DNA of 64,000 nucleotides from positions 1 to 64,000 of the forward strand of contig JBEKSR010000026.1 of NCBI GenBank assembly GCA_049516835.1, written 5' to 3'. The translations under genes and the position numbers were made by a program. The notes beneath the pieces are model-generated. The model searched no databases, was not told the DNA's origin, and saw only the letters and a list, made by a program, of their open reading frames with translations. Positions 35,969-45,088 of the stretch are shown here, piece after piece; within the stretch, counting starts at the first letter, position 1, and every line of letters starts with the position of its first letter. The DNA comes from Fen-178 sp049516835. GTDB taxonomy: Bacteria > Acidobacteriota > Terriglobia > Bryobacterales > Bryobacteraceae.

Positions 35969-38900
35969 ATGAGACACGTTGTGCTTGTGGGTTGGGTAGC
36001 GGTTCTGATGCCTGCCTTCGCGCAGACGCACATGGTGACCACGGTTGGCGATCTGCCGGTGGCCTTTGAGCCGAATGTCGGCCAGACGGACCCGCAGGTG
36101 CGATTTCTGGCTCGCACGCCGGGGACGATCGTTTTCCTCACCGACAGTGAGGCCGTGATGGTGCTCGACAGGCGCGAGAAAGGCGGCTCCGGCCAGTTGC
36201 GCCGGCGGAAAGCCCCGGTAAACTGGCAGCAGGAAGTCGTCCGGATGAAGCTGGTGGGAAGCGAAACGCCCCAGGCCAGCGGGCTGGAGAAATTGCCCGG
36301 CGTCAGCAACTACTTCATCGGCCAGGATCCCAAGAAGTGGCGGACCGACATCCCCCACTATGCGCGAATCGAGTACAGGGGCGTTTATCCAGGGATAGAC
36401 ATGATGTGCTATGGCAAAGGCCGGCAACTGGAGTACGACTTGGTGGTGGCGCCGGGGGCAAACCCGCGGCAGATCGAGCTGGCTTGGGAAGGCGTGGAGC
36501 GGCTGGACGTGAACGCGGACGGCGATTTAGTGCTGGCGACCCGCCTGGGCGAGATCATCGAGAAGCGCCCGCGGGTGTACCAGGAGATCGCCGGGCGGCG
36601 GGTGGAGGTGGCGGCAAACTACCTGCTTCGTCCCCATAATCGGGTCGCGTTTGAACTGGCTCGCTACGACCGCGGGAGCCCCCTGGTGATCGACCCGGTC
36701 ATGTTGGTCTACTCCAGCTACCTGGGCGGCAACGGGGAAGACGGGGCGGATTCCATCGCGGTCGACTCCCAGGGCGCGGCCTATTTTGGGGGCTGGACCT
36801 CCTCGGCTAACTTCCCCACGCAGTCGCCCTACCAAGCCGCCAACGGAGGCGGCGACTACGATGCGTTCGTCACCAAGATCTCGGCGGCGGGCAATACGCT
36901 GCTGTACTCAACCTACCTGGGCGGCAATGGAACCGACTCGCTCCAGGAAATTGCGGTGGACAGCGCATTCTCGGCTTATGTCACGGGGCACACCGACTCG
37001 ACCAACTTCCCCACCCAGGCGGCCTACCAGAGCACCCTCAGGGGAAGCCAGGCCGCCTTCGTGACCAAGCTCTCGCCGGCGGGCAATGCGCTGATCTACT
37101 CGACCTACCTGAGCGGCAGCGGTGAAGACCAAGGCGATTGCATCACCGCGGACGCGGCAGGATACGCCTACGTCTCGGGTTACACAACTTCGCCCAACTT
37201 CCCGACCACCCAGCCGGCCTACCAGAGCACTCTGAAGGGCAGTCAGGCTGGCTTCGTAGCCAGGTTTGATCCGAAGGGCCCATTGGTTTACTCGACGTAC
37301 TTGAGCGGCAGTGGCCAGGAGGATGCTCTTGTCATAGCGACGGACGGGACGGGGTACGCCTACGTCTCGGGTTACACAACTTCGCCCGACTTCCCGACCA
37401 CCCAGGGAGCGTACCAGAGCACCCTGAAGGGCGGTGAGGACCTGTTCGTGGCCAAGGTGGCGCCGACGGGCAATGCGCTGGCCTACTCGACCTTTCTGGG
37501 GGGCAGTCTGGATGAGGAGGCATGGGCTATGGCGGTGGATGGGTCAGGGGCGGCCTACGTCACGGGCTTCACATACTCGACTGACTATCCCACCCGGTCG
37601 CCCTACCAGGCGACGAACAGAGGCGGCCCCAGCGGCAATGCCGCTGACGCTATGGTGAGCAAGCTATCGCCGTCGGGTAACGCGCTGGTCTTCTCGACCT
37701 ACCTGGGCGGCAGCGGCGACGATCTGGGGAATGGCATTGCGGTGGACACGGCAGGTGCGATTTATGTCGTGGGACATACGGGCTCGAACGACTTCCCCGT
37801 GCAATCGGCTTACCAGTCGGTCAACCGCGGCGGCCTGGACGCCTTTGTTACAAAGCTATTGCCGGCCGGCAATGCGTTGGTCTATTCGACCTACCTGGGC
37901 GGCAGCGGCGACGACTCCGCCACCTACCTGGCGATAGATGCCGTGGGCGCCGCCTATATTCCCGGATGGACAACCTCGACCAACTTCCCCACCTCGTCGC
38001 CCTACCAGTCCACCAACCGCGGCGGTCCTACCTACGGCGAGGACGCCTTCGTGACTAAGCTTCAACTCCCCACGACCGTGGCCACCAACCCACCCGGCCT
38101 GGCGGTTGTGGTGGATGGCGTGAACCTGACATCTCCGCAGGCCTTCGACTGGGCTCCGGGAACGAGTCACACCATCAGCGCGGCCTCGCCACAGGGCAGC
38201 GGGGGAACACGCTACGGATTCACGAACTGGTCGGATGGCGGCGGGCAGACCCATTTCATCGTGGCATCTTCCTCGCTCGCCACCTACATCGCGAACCTCG
38301 CTCTGGTGACTACGTTTCCGCAAGTCAACGCCGGTGGGATTGTCAACAATGCCAGCTATAACCTGCAATCTTCTTCCGTCGCTCCTGGATCGATTGCCGC
38401 GCTGTTCGGCACGAACTTGACCAATGGCACGTCCTGCGTGCAACCCAGTTGTAACCCGGCCTTTGGAAGCGATGGCAAGCTGGGCACCACCATGGCAGGG
38501 GCTCAGGTCACCGTGAACGGCACGCCCGTGCCGATCTTCTACGCTACGCCGGGGCAGCTCGGCATCCAGATTCCCTTCGAGGCGGTGGGAGCGTCGGCCA
38601 CGGTCTCCGTCTCCGTAGCCGGGCAAGCGAGCACCCCTGCGACGGTTACGCTGGCGCTGGTTGCTCCCGGCATCTTTACGGCTTCGCAGGATGGCAAAGG
38701 CGCGGGCGCGATCACGCACGTGGACGGCTCCTTGGTCACCACTCAGAATCCGGCGCATACCGGAGAACTGGTGATTCTCTATGCCACAGGACTGGGGCAA
38801 GTCACGCCTGCCGTTGCGACCGGCGCATTGCCGGCGGGCGCGTCCAACACGGTTGCGCCGGTTACTGTCAGCATCGGCGGAATCAACGTCATTCCGCTGG

Positions 38901-39046
38901 ACTTCGCTGGCCTGGCGGGCTGCTGTGTGGGACTCAACCAGATCAATGCCCGGGTACCGTTGGGAGTCAGTTCAGGAAACGCCGTGCCGGTGGTGTTGTA
39001 CATCGGCGGCCAATCGTCCAACACGGCTACGATTGCCGTGCAATAG
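35969..39046 (+). CDS. Large secreted SBBP-repeat protein with TIGR03437 tail
   Basis: The 1025-residue product has a signal peptide (HVVLVGWVAVLMPAFAQ). Residues 25-245 form the N-terminal domain regularly paired with SBBP repeats (LPVAFEPNVGQTDPQVRFLAR). Seven SBBP beta-propeller repeats follow (bases 36710-38067), each about 60-68 residues with the frame YSTYLGG...AVD..G.AYV.G.T.S..FPT. A beta-sandwich linker and a complete TIGR03437 domain (AGGIVNNASYN through SNTATIAVQ) end the protein. Such proteins are probably displayed on the cell surface. The start could also be the GTG one codon earlier. Confidence 0.9.
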   Translation: MRHVVLVGWVAVLMPAFAQTHMVTTVGDLPVAFEPNVGQTDPQVRFLARTPGTIVFLTDSEAVMVLDRREKGGSGQLRRRKAPVNWQQEVVRMKLVGSETPQASGLEKLPGVSNYFIGQDPKKWRTDIPHYARIEYRGVYPGIDMMCYGKGRQLEYDLVVAPGANPRQIELAWEGVERLDVNADGDLVLATRLGEIIEKRPRVYQEIAGRRVEVAANYLLRPHNRVAFELARYDRGSPLVIDPVMLVYSSYLGGNGEDGADSIAVDSQGAAYFGGWTSSANFPTQSPYQAANGGGDYDAFVTKISAAGNTLLYSTYLGGNGTDSLQEIAVDSAFSAYVTGHTDSTNFPTQAAYQSTLRGSQAAFVTKLSPAGNALIYSTYLSGSGEDQGDCITADAAGYAYVSGYTTSPNFPTTQPAYQSTLKGSQAGFVARFDPKGPLVYSTYLSGSGQEDALVIATDGTGYAYVSGYTTSPDFPTTQGAYQSTLKGGEDLFVAKVAPTGNALAYSTFLGGSLDEEAWAMAVDGSGAAYVTGFTYSTDYPTRSPYQATNRGGPSGNAADAMVSKLSPSGNALVFSTYLGGSGDDLGNGIAVDTAGAIYVVGHTGSNDFPVQSAYQSVNRGGLDAFVTKLLPAGNALVYSTYLGGSGDDSATYLAIDAVGAAYIPGWTTSTNFPTSSPYQSTNRGGPTYGEDAFVTKLQLPTTVATNPPGLAVVVDGVNLTSPQAFDWAPGTSHTISAASPQGSGGTRYGFTNWSDGGGQTHFIVASSSLATYIANLALVTTFPQVNAGGIVNNASYNLQSSSVAPGSIAALFGTNLTNGTSCVQPSCNPAFGSDGKLGTTMAGAQVTVNGTPVPIFYATPGQLGIQIPFEAVGASATVSVSVAGQASTPATVTLALVAPGIFTASQDGKGAGAITHVDGSLVTTQNPAHTGELVILYATGLGQVTPAVATGALPAGASNTVAPVTVSIGGINVIPLDFAGLAGCCVGLNQINARVPLGVSSGNAVPVVLYIGGQSSNTATIAVQ

Positions 39047-39078
39047 GCCGGGGGCCGGGAGCCAGGGGCCAGGGGCCG

Positions 39079-39903
39079 GTGAAGGCACTGCGGGTGCGTG
39101 CGGCTGGCATAAGCTACAGTAGAGACTTGTCTTTCGTTCTGGTTCAAACTCCGGGGATCGCCGCGCCGGCGCTGGCCACGGTGGTGGGAGTGGCGGGGGC
39201 GGTGCTGGGGCTGTGGCTCACCGGGCTACGGCGGCGCGCCAGGGTGGTGGTGCCGTTCAGCGCGGGTGTGCTGCTGGGGGTGGCGCTGTTCGGGCTTCTG
39301 CCGGAACTGGCGGTGGAACTGGGGTGGACGGCCAGCCTGATTCTGTTCGCGGCGGGGTACGGGCTGCTGCGGACGATCAACCGGTACGCGTATCCGGTAT
39401 GCCCCACTTGCGCGCACGATCACGATCACAGCGCCTGCGCGACGGAATTGCACGGGTTCGCGGGTCCACTGATTGCGGCGGCGGCATTGCACAGCTTCCT
39501 GGATGGCTGGAGCGTGGCGACGGCGCAGTTGACGGTGCCGCTGGGGCTGAGGGTGGCGGTGCCGCTGGCGGTGGCGCTGCACAAATTGCCGGAAGGGATC
39601 GCGCTGGGCGGGATTCTGCGAGCAGCGGTGAAATCGCGCACGGCGGCGCTGGGCTGGTGCCTGCTGGCGGAAGGGACCACGGCAGTGGGCGGCGTGCTGG
39701 GCCTGGCGATGGCGCCGCACCTGGGGACGGAATGGATCACGTATCCGCTGGGGATCGCGGCGGGCTGGCTGTTCTACCTGGGCTTCCACGCGGTCCACGA
39801 GGAGTGGAAACGGCGCGGCGCGGGCCCGGCGTTCGCATCGGCGCTGGCGGGAGTGGCGGGCGCGGCGGTGATTCAGAGGGGGGCAGAGGCGCTGTTCCGG
39901 TAG
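39079..39903 (+). CDS. ZIP-family metal transporter
   Basis: The 274-residue product has eight hydrophobic segments with the ZIP metal-binding motifs HSFLDGWSVA and HKLPEGIALG in adjacent membrane helices, and a His/Cys-rich loop CPTCAHDHDHSACATELHG before them. ZIPs import divalent metals such as zinc. The first 25 residues before the first membrane helix are doubtful, so the real start may lie a little downstream. It stands alone. Confidence 0.85.
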   Translation: MKALRVRAAGISYSRDLSFVLVQTPGIAAPALATVVGVAGAVLGLWLTGLRRRARVVVPFSAGVLLGVALFGLLPELAVELGWTASLILFAAGYGLLRTINRYAYPVCPTCAHDHDHSACATELHGFAGPLIAAAALHSFLDGWSVATAQLTVPLGLRVAVPLAVALHKLPEGIALGGILRAAVKSRTAALGWCLLAEGTTAVGGVLGLAMAPHLGTEWITYPLGIAAGWLFYLGFHAVHEEWKRRGAGPAFASALAGVAGAAVIQRGAEALFR

Positions 39904-40041
39904 GGGGGGGTGCGTAAGTCGTGGATAAGGGACCACCGCAGAGACGCTGAGACGCAGAGTAAGACAAGGGGAAGAAGGAGTGCGTGGTCAGTGGGGAATG
40001 GCGCATCCTCCCGGGTTAGCGCGCAGAGGAGGCGGAGAAGG

Positions 40042-42486
40042 ATGGGGCCGAGGGGGAGCGGCGAGGCCCACCCGCCCTCCGCGGGGGCAGTAGAATTGAC
40101 AAGAGGCTTTCGGAAGCCCGGAAGGGAGGCGAATACGGGCCCCCATCACGCTGAAGCCAATCTTTTGGCCTTGATCGAGAGCACCGAAGACCTGATTTGG
40201 TCGGTGGACCTTAATTACCGGTTGCTGACGTTCAACAGCGCATGGCATGGAGCGTTCGAGCGCAGTTTTGGCGTTCGGGCAGTGATGGGGATGCGGCCGG
40301 AGGACTTGCTGCCGCCAGCGAGAGCGGCATTATGGCCTCCACTATATGGGCGTGCGCTGTCGGAAGGGGCCTTCCGGGCCGAGTATTCGCTGGTCGATGG
40401 CCGGACCTTGGAACTGGCTTTCAACCGAATCGTCCAGGATGGTGAAACGACGGGCATTTCGGTCTTCGGAAAGGACATAACAGAACGAAAGACCGCGGAG
40501 GCTGCGCTACGAGAAGCCGAGGGGAAATATCGGGGCATATTCGAGGGGGCGCTCGAAGGAATCTATCGAGCATCACTTGAGGGAAAGTACCTAGCTGCGA
40601 ATTCCGCCCTGGCAAAGATGCTAGGTTACGATTCGGCGCAAGAGCTCGTATCTGCGATTACCGACTCAGCTCATCAGGTGTGGCTGGACCCGAACGAGCG
40701 TTCGCGTTTTCTCCAGGTGCTCGAACAGCATGAGATCGTGCGTGGGTACGAGGGCCGGTTCAAACGCAAGGACGGGACCGCAATTTGGGGGTCGTTTAAT
40801 GGCCGTAGAGTTTGCGGAAAGGATGGACGGGTGCTCTACACCGAAGGCTTCGTCGAAGACATTACCGAACGGAAAAAGGCGGAGGCCCAACTACAGGCTG
40901 AACACAAGAGGTTTCAGGGTATCATCGAAAACACCGACGCCGGGTACTTCCGAATCGGAATGGACGGCTGTTATGAGGACGTGAACCCCGCGTGGCTGCG
41001 GATGCACGGATTCACCCGCAGGGAGGACGCCATCGGGCTGCACTTCTCGGCAGTTCAGACTCCTGAGGACGTCGGTAAGGCGGGAGAGATTGTCGAAGAT
41101 CTGATGCGGGGTGGGCCGGTACGAAGCGGGGTGTTTTCCAGATTGTGCCGGGACGGGGCAATTGGCTACCACAGCTTTTCGATAAATCCCGTACTCGACG
41201 GCGATCGGGTGATCGGCGTCGAAGGGTTCATAGTCGACATCACCGAACTGAAACGCGCGGAAGCCGAGAAGTCCAGGATAGAAGATCAGTTGCGCCAAGC
41301 TCAAAAACTGGAGAGCGTCGGAAGGCTGGCGGGCGGGGTGGCGCACGACTTCAACAACCTGCTGACCGTGATCAACGGCTACAGCCAACTGCTGCTCGGC
41401 AGCGTGAAGGCGGGCGATCCGCTACGGGACGGCCTGGAGGAGATCCACAAGGCCGGAGAGCGCGCCGCGGGATTGACCCAACAACTGCTGGCCTTCAGCC
41501 GCAAGCAGATCCTGCAACCGCGCGTGCTCGATCTCAACCGCGTGGTGGGCGAGATGCGGCCGATGCTGGCGCGGTTGATGGGCGAAGACGTGGAGGTGTG
41601 CGTCCAGGTGCACGTGGAAGCGGCGACGATTTGCGCCGATCCGCATCAACTGGGGCAGGTGCTCATGAACCTGGCGGTGAACTCCCGGGACGCCATGCCG
41701 CACGGCGGCAAGTTTTCGATCGAAACGGGCTTTGTGGAATGGGGCGAGAGCCGTGTCCAATCGCGTCCGGGGGCGCACGCGGGCCCCTACGTCATGCTGG
41801 CGGTGAGCGACACCGGCGGGGGCATGGACGAAGAGACGCGCGGGCACCTCTTCGAACCCTTCTTTACCACCAAGGAAGTCGGTAAAGGGACCGGACTGGG
41901 GCTGTCGACGATCCATGGCATCGTGGAGCAGAGCGGCGGCTACGTCGAAGTCGACAGCGAACTGGGGCGCGGGACGACGTTCAAGATCTACCTGCCCAGG
42001 GTGGTGGACGCGCAGGCCGATGCCGGAAAGCAGGAAGCCGTTGCGGCGATGGGGGGCCGGGAGACCGTGCTGGTGGTGGAGGACCAGGCGGAGGTCCGGG
42101 GATATGCGGCTGCCGCGCTGAGAGCTTACGATTACCAGGTGATCGAAGCGGCGAACGCCGAGGAGGCGCTGATGCTCTGCGAGCGGGAGTGCGAGCGCAT
42201 CAACCTGATCTTAACCGACGTGGTGATGCCGAGCATGAGCGGGAGGGACCTTGCCGATCGGCTGAAGAGACGCTGGCCCGGAATCAAAGTGCTGTTCATG
42301 TCGGGCTACACGGACGACACCGTGGTGCATCATGGGGTTCTGGAGAAGGATGCGGAGTTTATCCAGAAGCCGTTCAGTCCCGACCAGTTGGCGATGAAAG
42401 TCCGGGGAATGCTGGCGGCGCCGGATGGCCCGGCCCGCATGGTGGTCCGCGACGATCGCGCACAGGGCCGACTCGGGCCGGAATGA
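40042..42486 (+). CDS. Hybrid histidine kinase with three PAS domains and receiver
   Basis: The 814-residue product starts at an ATG with AGGAGG upstream; further upstream codons are discounted. Three PAS domains fill about residues 45-405 (YRLLTFNSAW, GKYLAANSALAKMLGY, CYEDVNPAWLRMHGF), with C-terminal DITERK motifs. The dimerisation/phosphoacceptor motif is RLAGGVAHDFNNLL, and the ATPase domain has NLAVNSRDAMPHGG and GTGLGLSTIHGIVEQSGG. A receiver domain ends it with VLVVEDQ and the phospho-Asp in LILTDVVMPSMSG. No membrane segment is visible, so it senses a cytoplasmic cue. No response regulator partner lies nearby. Confidence 0.93.
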   Translation: MGPRGSGEAHPPSAGAVELTRGFRKPGREANTGPHHAEANLLALIESTEDLIWSVDLNYRLLTFNSAWHGAFERSFGVRAVMGMRPEDLLPPARAALWPPLYGRALSEGAFRAEYSLVDGRTLELAFNRIVQDGETTGISVFGKDITERKTAEAALREAEGKYRGIFEGALEGIYRASLEGKYLAANSALAKMLGYDSAQELVSAITDSAHQVWLDPNERSRFLQVLEQHEIVRGYEGRFKRKDGTAIWGSFNGRRVCGKDGRVLYTEGFVEDITERKKAEAQLQAEHKRFQGIIENTDAGYFRIGMDGCYEDVNPAWLRMHGFTRREDAIGLHFSAVQTPEDVGKAGEIVEDLMRGGPVRSGVFSRLCRDGAIGYHSFSINPVLDGDRVIGVEGFIVDITELKRAEAEKSRIEDQLRQAQKLESVGRLAGGVAHDFNNLLTVINGYSQLLLGSVKAGDPLRDGLEEIHKAGERAAGLTQQLLAFSRKQILQPRVLDLNRVVGEMRPMLARLMGEDVEVCVQVHVEAATICADPHQLGQVLMNLAVNSRDAMPHGGKFSIETGFVEWGESRVQSRPGAHAGPYVMLAVSDTGGGMDEETRGHLFEPFFTTKEVGKGTGLGLSTIHGIVEQSGGYVEVDSELGRGTTFKIYLPRVVDAQADAGKQEAVAAMGGRETVLVVEDQAEVRGYAAAALRAYDYQVIEAANAEEALMLCERECERINLILTDVVMPSMSGRDLADRLKRRWPGIKVLFMSGYTDDTVVHHGVLEKDAEFIQKPFSPDQLAMKVRGMLAAPDGPARMVVRDDRAQGRLGPE

Positions 42487-42941
42487 TCCGGCGGCCGCGT
42501 CCTTTCCGGAACAGATCGGAAGCGCCGCGGTTTATTCACAAGTTTGCCACATGCTGGTCCCGGTAAGTGTATGGACTGGCGGGGCGAAAAATTTGTTGAA
42601 AAAGACCGGCGGAGGTGAGATGCGGCTGGCTTTTCGAGCGGCGCTCGCGATACAAAGAGAGAGTCCATTAGGCGGCTGCGCAGCCGGGATGGCAAATCTC
42701 GGGGGAGGTGGTCATCCTGGTTGCGCGGGCGTCGGGAAAAGGCCAAGCGCCGAGACGAGTCTCGGCGCGGCGGGCAGGAGTGCCTGCGCCACTTAGTTTT
42801 GGTGAAATCGATATTCTGCATGGATTGTGGGGCGGGCAATCCTGCCCGCAAGCCGGCCTTCCGGCCGGCTGGACCCGCTGGAAAGCGGGTCCGCAGGCTG
42901 AAAAGCCTGCCCCACAAGTTTCGAGGAGTGCCTGCGCCACG
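42487..42941. other. Repeat-rich spacer
   Basis: No gene is evident. It carries a perfect hairpin GCGCCGAGAC-ga-GTCTCGGCGC (42747-42768), a 17-base direct repeat ending GTGCCTGCGCCAC (42776-42792 and 42925-42941), and between its two copies the long multi-hairpin repeat 42827-42917. It lies between the histidine kinase and ilvE, which run convergently. Confidence 0.6.
42827..42917. repeat. Interspersed multi-hairpin repeat, copy B
   Basis: It matches 27059-27147 nearly base for base, including GCCGGCC/GGCCGGC and GACCCGCT/AGCGGGTC hairpins within GTGGGGC...GCCCCAC ends. It is enclosed by the 17-base direct repeats at 42776 and 42925. Confidence 0.85.
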
Positions 42942-43868
42942 TTAGACGTTGACCGGCGAGAGCCAGGCGTAGCGGTCGGGCTTGGCGCCGTTGATGATTC
43001 CGAAGAATTCCTTCTGCAACTTCTCCGCCACCGGGCCGCGGCGGCCCTTACCGACCGGAATGCGATCGATGGAGCGAATGGGGGTGATTTCGGCGGCGGT
43101 GCCGGAGAAAAAGACTTCATCGGCGATGTACAGCATTTCGCGCGGGACGATGGCTTCAACCAGCGGAATGCCGAGATCGCGGGCCAGCATCAGGATGGTA
43201 TCGCGGGTGATTCCGGGGAGCACGGAAGCGCCCAGCGGGGGGGTGTGGATCTTGCCGTCGCGCACCACGAAAATGTTCTCGCCGGAGCCTTCGCTGACAT
43301 AGCCGGCGGCGTCGAGCGCGATGCCCTCGGAGTAGCCGTTGGCCAGGGCTTCCATCTTGATGAGCTGCGAGTTCATGTAGTTGGCGCCAGCCTTGGCCAG
43401 AGCGGGCAGAGTATTGGGGGCGAGGCGCGTCCAACTCGAGACGCAGACGTCGACGCCTTCGGCGAGGGCTTCTTCTCCCAGGTACTTGCCCCACTCCCAG
43501 CAGGCGATATAGACGTCAATCGGGTTCTTGAGCGGATTGACGCCGACCTCTCCGTATCCGCGCAGCACGATGGGGCGGATGTAACAGGCGTCCATGTGGT
43601 TGACGCGGACGAGTTCGAGCATGGCTTCAGCGAGCTGATCGGCCGGGAAGCCGAGATTCTCCATGCGGTAAATCTTGGCGGAATCCAGCATGCGGCGGAC
43701 GTGCTCGCGCAGGCGGAAGATGGCGGGTCCGGCGGGCGTGGAGTAGCAGCGGATTCCCTCGAAGACGGAGCTCCCGTAGCTCACCACGTGCGAGAGGACG
43801 TGGATGGTGGCCTCGTCCCATCGGATGAAGCGGCCGTTATGCCATATCTTTTCGGTGGGCGTCAACAT
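42942..43868 (-). CDS. ilvE: Branched-chain amino acid aminotransferase
   Basis: The 308-residue PLP enzyme makes leucine, isoleucine and valine from their 2-oxo acids with glutamate. Landmarks are IWHNGRFIRWDEATIHVLSH, GSSVFEGIRCY, the PLP-binding region with Lys in ANYMNSQLIKMEA, and the cofactor phosphate loop ASVLPGITRDTIL. Fold type IV and length are typical of IlvE. It is a single gene convergent to the histidine kinase. Confidence 0.95.
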   Translation of the reverse strand: MLTPTEKIWHNGRFIRWDEATIHVLSHVVSYGSSVFEGIRCYSTPAGPAIFRLREHVRRMLDSAKIYRMENLGFPADQLAEAMLELVRVNHMDACYIRPIVLRGYGEVGVNPLKNPIDVYIACWEWGKYLGEEALAEGVDVCVSSWTRLAPNTLPALAKAGANYMNSQLIKMEALANGYSEGIALDAAGYVSEGSGENIFVVRDGKIHTPPLGASVLPGITRDTILMLARDLGIPLVEAIVPREMLYIADEVFFSGTAAEITPIRSIDRIPVGKGRRGPVAEKLQKEFFGIINGAKPDRYAWLSPVNV

Positions 43869-43890
43869 GCGTCAATTATAGCGTAGGGCT

Positions 43891-44889
43891 TCAGGGCTTT
43901 GAGTGAACGCCCCGTTTGGCGCGGGCGTGGAGTTCTCCGATGTTCAAGCCGGTGAGGGCGGTGGCAATGGCTCCGCCGAGGAGCAGCGGGAAAGCCTGCG
44001 CTCCCAGCAGGATGAATGAGAACGTCTTGGCATCGTTGGTTTCCACGTCGAAAAGGCGGAGGGCCGCCACGCAGGCGGCATTCAGCAGACCGACGTTGCC
44101 GGGAGCGTTGGGCACCACGGTTGCCACGCGGATGATGGCGAGCACGCCCGCCGCCACCCAGAAGGAAAGGTCCAGTCCGTAGGATTTCATGAGGGCATAG
44201 ACCGTGAGAACTTGCAGCAACAGGTAAAGGAGGCTGATGAGGGAGGTCATGCCGAGGGTGCGCAGATTCCCCATGAGTTGCAGGCCCTCGACGACGTGGC
44301 GCAGGGTGGAGGACCAGCGGCTCTCGCTGTCTACGGCGCGGGCCTGGCGTCTAGTGGACACCATCCAGAGCAGGCCGCCGGCGCTCAGGACAATGAGCGC
44401 GCCCAGGACCTGCACCAGGATGATGAGGTCCTTGGGAATCCCCCTGACGAAGCCGGCGGTGATGAGGAAGGCGAGCAACATCCAGACGCCATCGATCAGG
44501 CGCTCGACGGCGGCGGAAGCGAAGCTGAGCGAGAGCCGCAGGCCGCTCCAGTGAGCCAACAGGTAGCAGCGGATCAGTTCGCCGGCGCGCAGGGGGAGCA
44601 CTTCATTGGCGAACAGCCCGATGTAGATGGCCTGCACGGTGCGCCAGAGCCGCAGCCGGACCACGGGGGCCAGCAGGGTGTTCCATCGCCAGCCGTGCGC
44701 GACGTAGACCGCGAGGTCGGCCAGGATAGCGACGCTCACCCACCTCCAATCGAGGGAGCGAATGGCGGGTATGAAGTCGTGGATGGGGTAGCCGTGGAGC
44801 ACCCACAGAAGGCACCCGATGGAAAGGCCATAGCCCAGCAACTGGGGCAGCCAGGAAGGCATTTTGCGGCGCGAAGGCGAGCGGCTCAT
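43891..44889 (-). CDS. Flippase-like (UPF0104) membrane protein
   Basis: The 332-residue product has about eight membrane segments and the lysylphosphatidylglycerol_synthase_TM pattern: WRWNTLLAPVV, VLPLRAGELIRCYLLAHWSGL (first 20 residues), VERLIDGVWMLLAF and VPNAPGNVGLLNAA. This family moves lipids or sugars across the membrane. The MprF synthase domain is absent. A TATCAT -10-like sequence lies upstream at 44923-44933. Confidence 0.82.
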   Translation of the reverse strand: MSRSPSRRKMPSWLPQLLGYGLSIGCLLWVLHGYPIHDFIPAIRSLDWRWVSVAILADLAVYVAHGWRWNTLLAPVVRLRLWRTVQAIYIGLFANEVLPLRAGELIRCYLLAHWSGLRLSLSFASAAVERLIDGVWMLLAFLITAGFVRGIPKDLIILVQVLGALIVLSAGGLLWMVSTRRQARAVDSESRWSSTLRHVVEGLQLMGNLRTLGMTSLISLLYLLLQVLTVYALMKSYGLDLSFWVAAGVLAIIRVATVVPNAPGNVGLLNAACVAALRLFDVETNDAKTFSFILLGAQAFPLLLGGAIATALTGLNIGELHARAKRGVHSKP

Positions 44890-44922
44890 CCGTTCGAGTG
44901 ATCTCCGGGTGTCACGAGTTTA

Positions 44923-45084
44923 TGATAGCGGAAGATTCGGGGACAGACCGCGCTGTCCACGCGGCGCGCAAAAGACGCGCGTCTTGGGGAAGATTCGGGG
45001 GGAAGATTCGGGGAGAGACACCAGCGTCCGCGCGGCGCAGGGCCGGGCCCAAAGGGCACCCCGCACCCCGCGCCTTGGGACGCG
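44923..45084. repeat. Repeat-rich spacer with GGGACAGAC/GCGGCGC units
   Basis: The stretch contains tandem AAGATTCGGGG motifs (three copies), CGGGGACAGACC and CTGTCC close to CGCGGCGC, and GCACCCCGC twice. The GGGGACAGAC...CGCGGCGC unit also appears twice at 51806-51894. It lies between two minus-strand genes and could include an end signal for rsmA and the promoter of the next gene. No coding sequence is apparent. Confidence 0.5.
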
Positions 45085-45088
45085 GGTG

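Noticed and set aside
36527..36835. Long reverse-strand frames under the SBBP gene and other GC-rich genes
   Set aside because: They are antisense shadows of real genes, driven by high GC at third codon positions.
36710..38067. CRISPR-like array because of regular repeats
   Set aside because: The repeats are in-frame protein repeats of about 180-200 bases, not short direct repeats with unique spacers.
39135..39160. GGTTCAAACTCC resembling a tRNA T-arm
   Set aside because: No matching acceptor stem, anticodon arm or CCA follows, and it lies within or just before the ZIP coding region.
43891..44889. MprF-type lysyl-phosphatidylglycerol synthase
   Set aside because: Only the membrane flippase-like part is present; the cytoplasmic synthase domain is missing.
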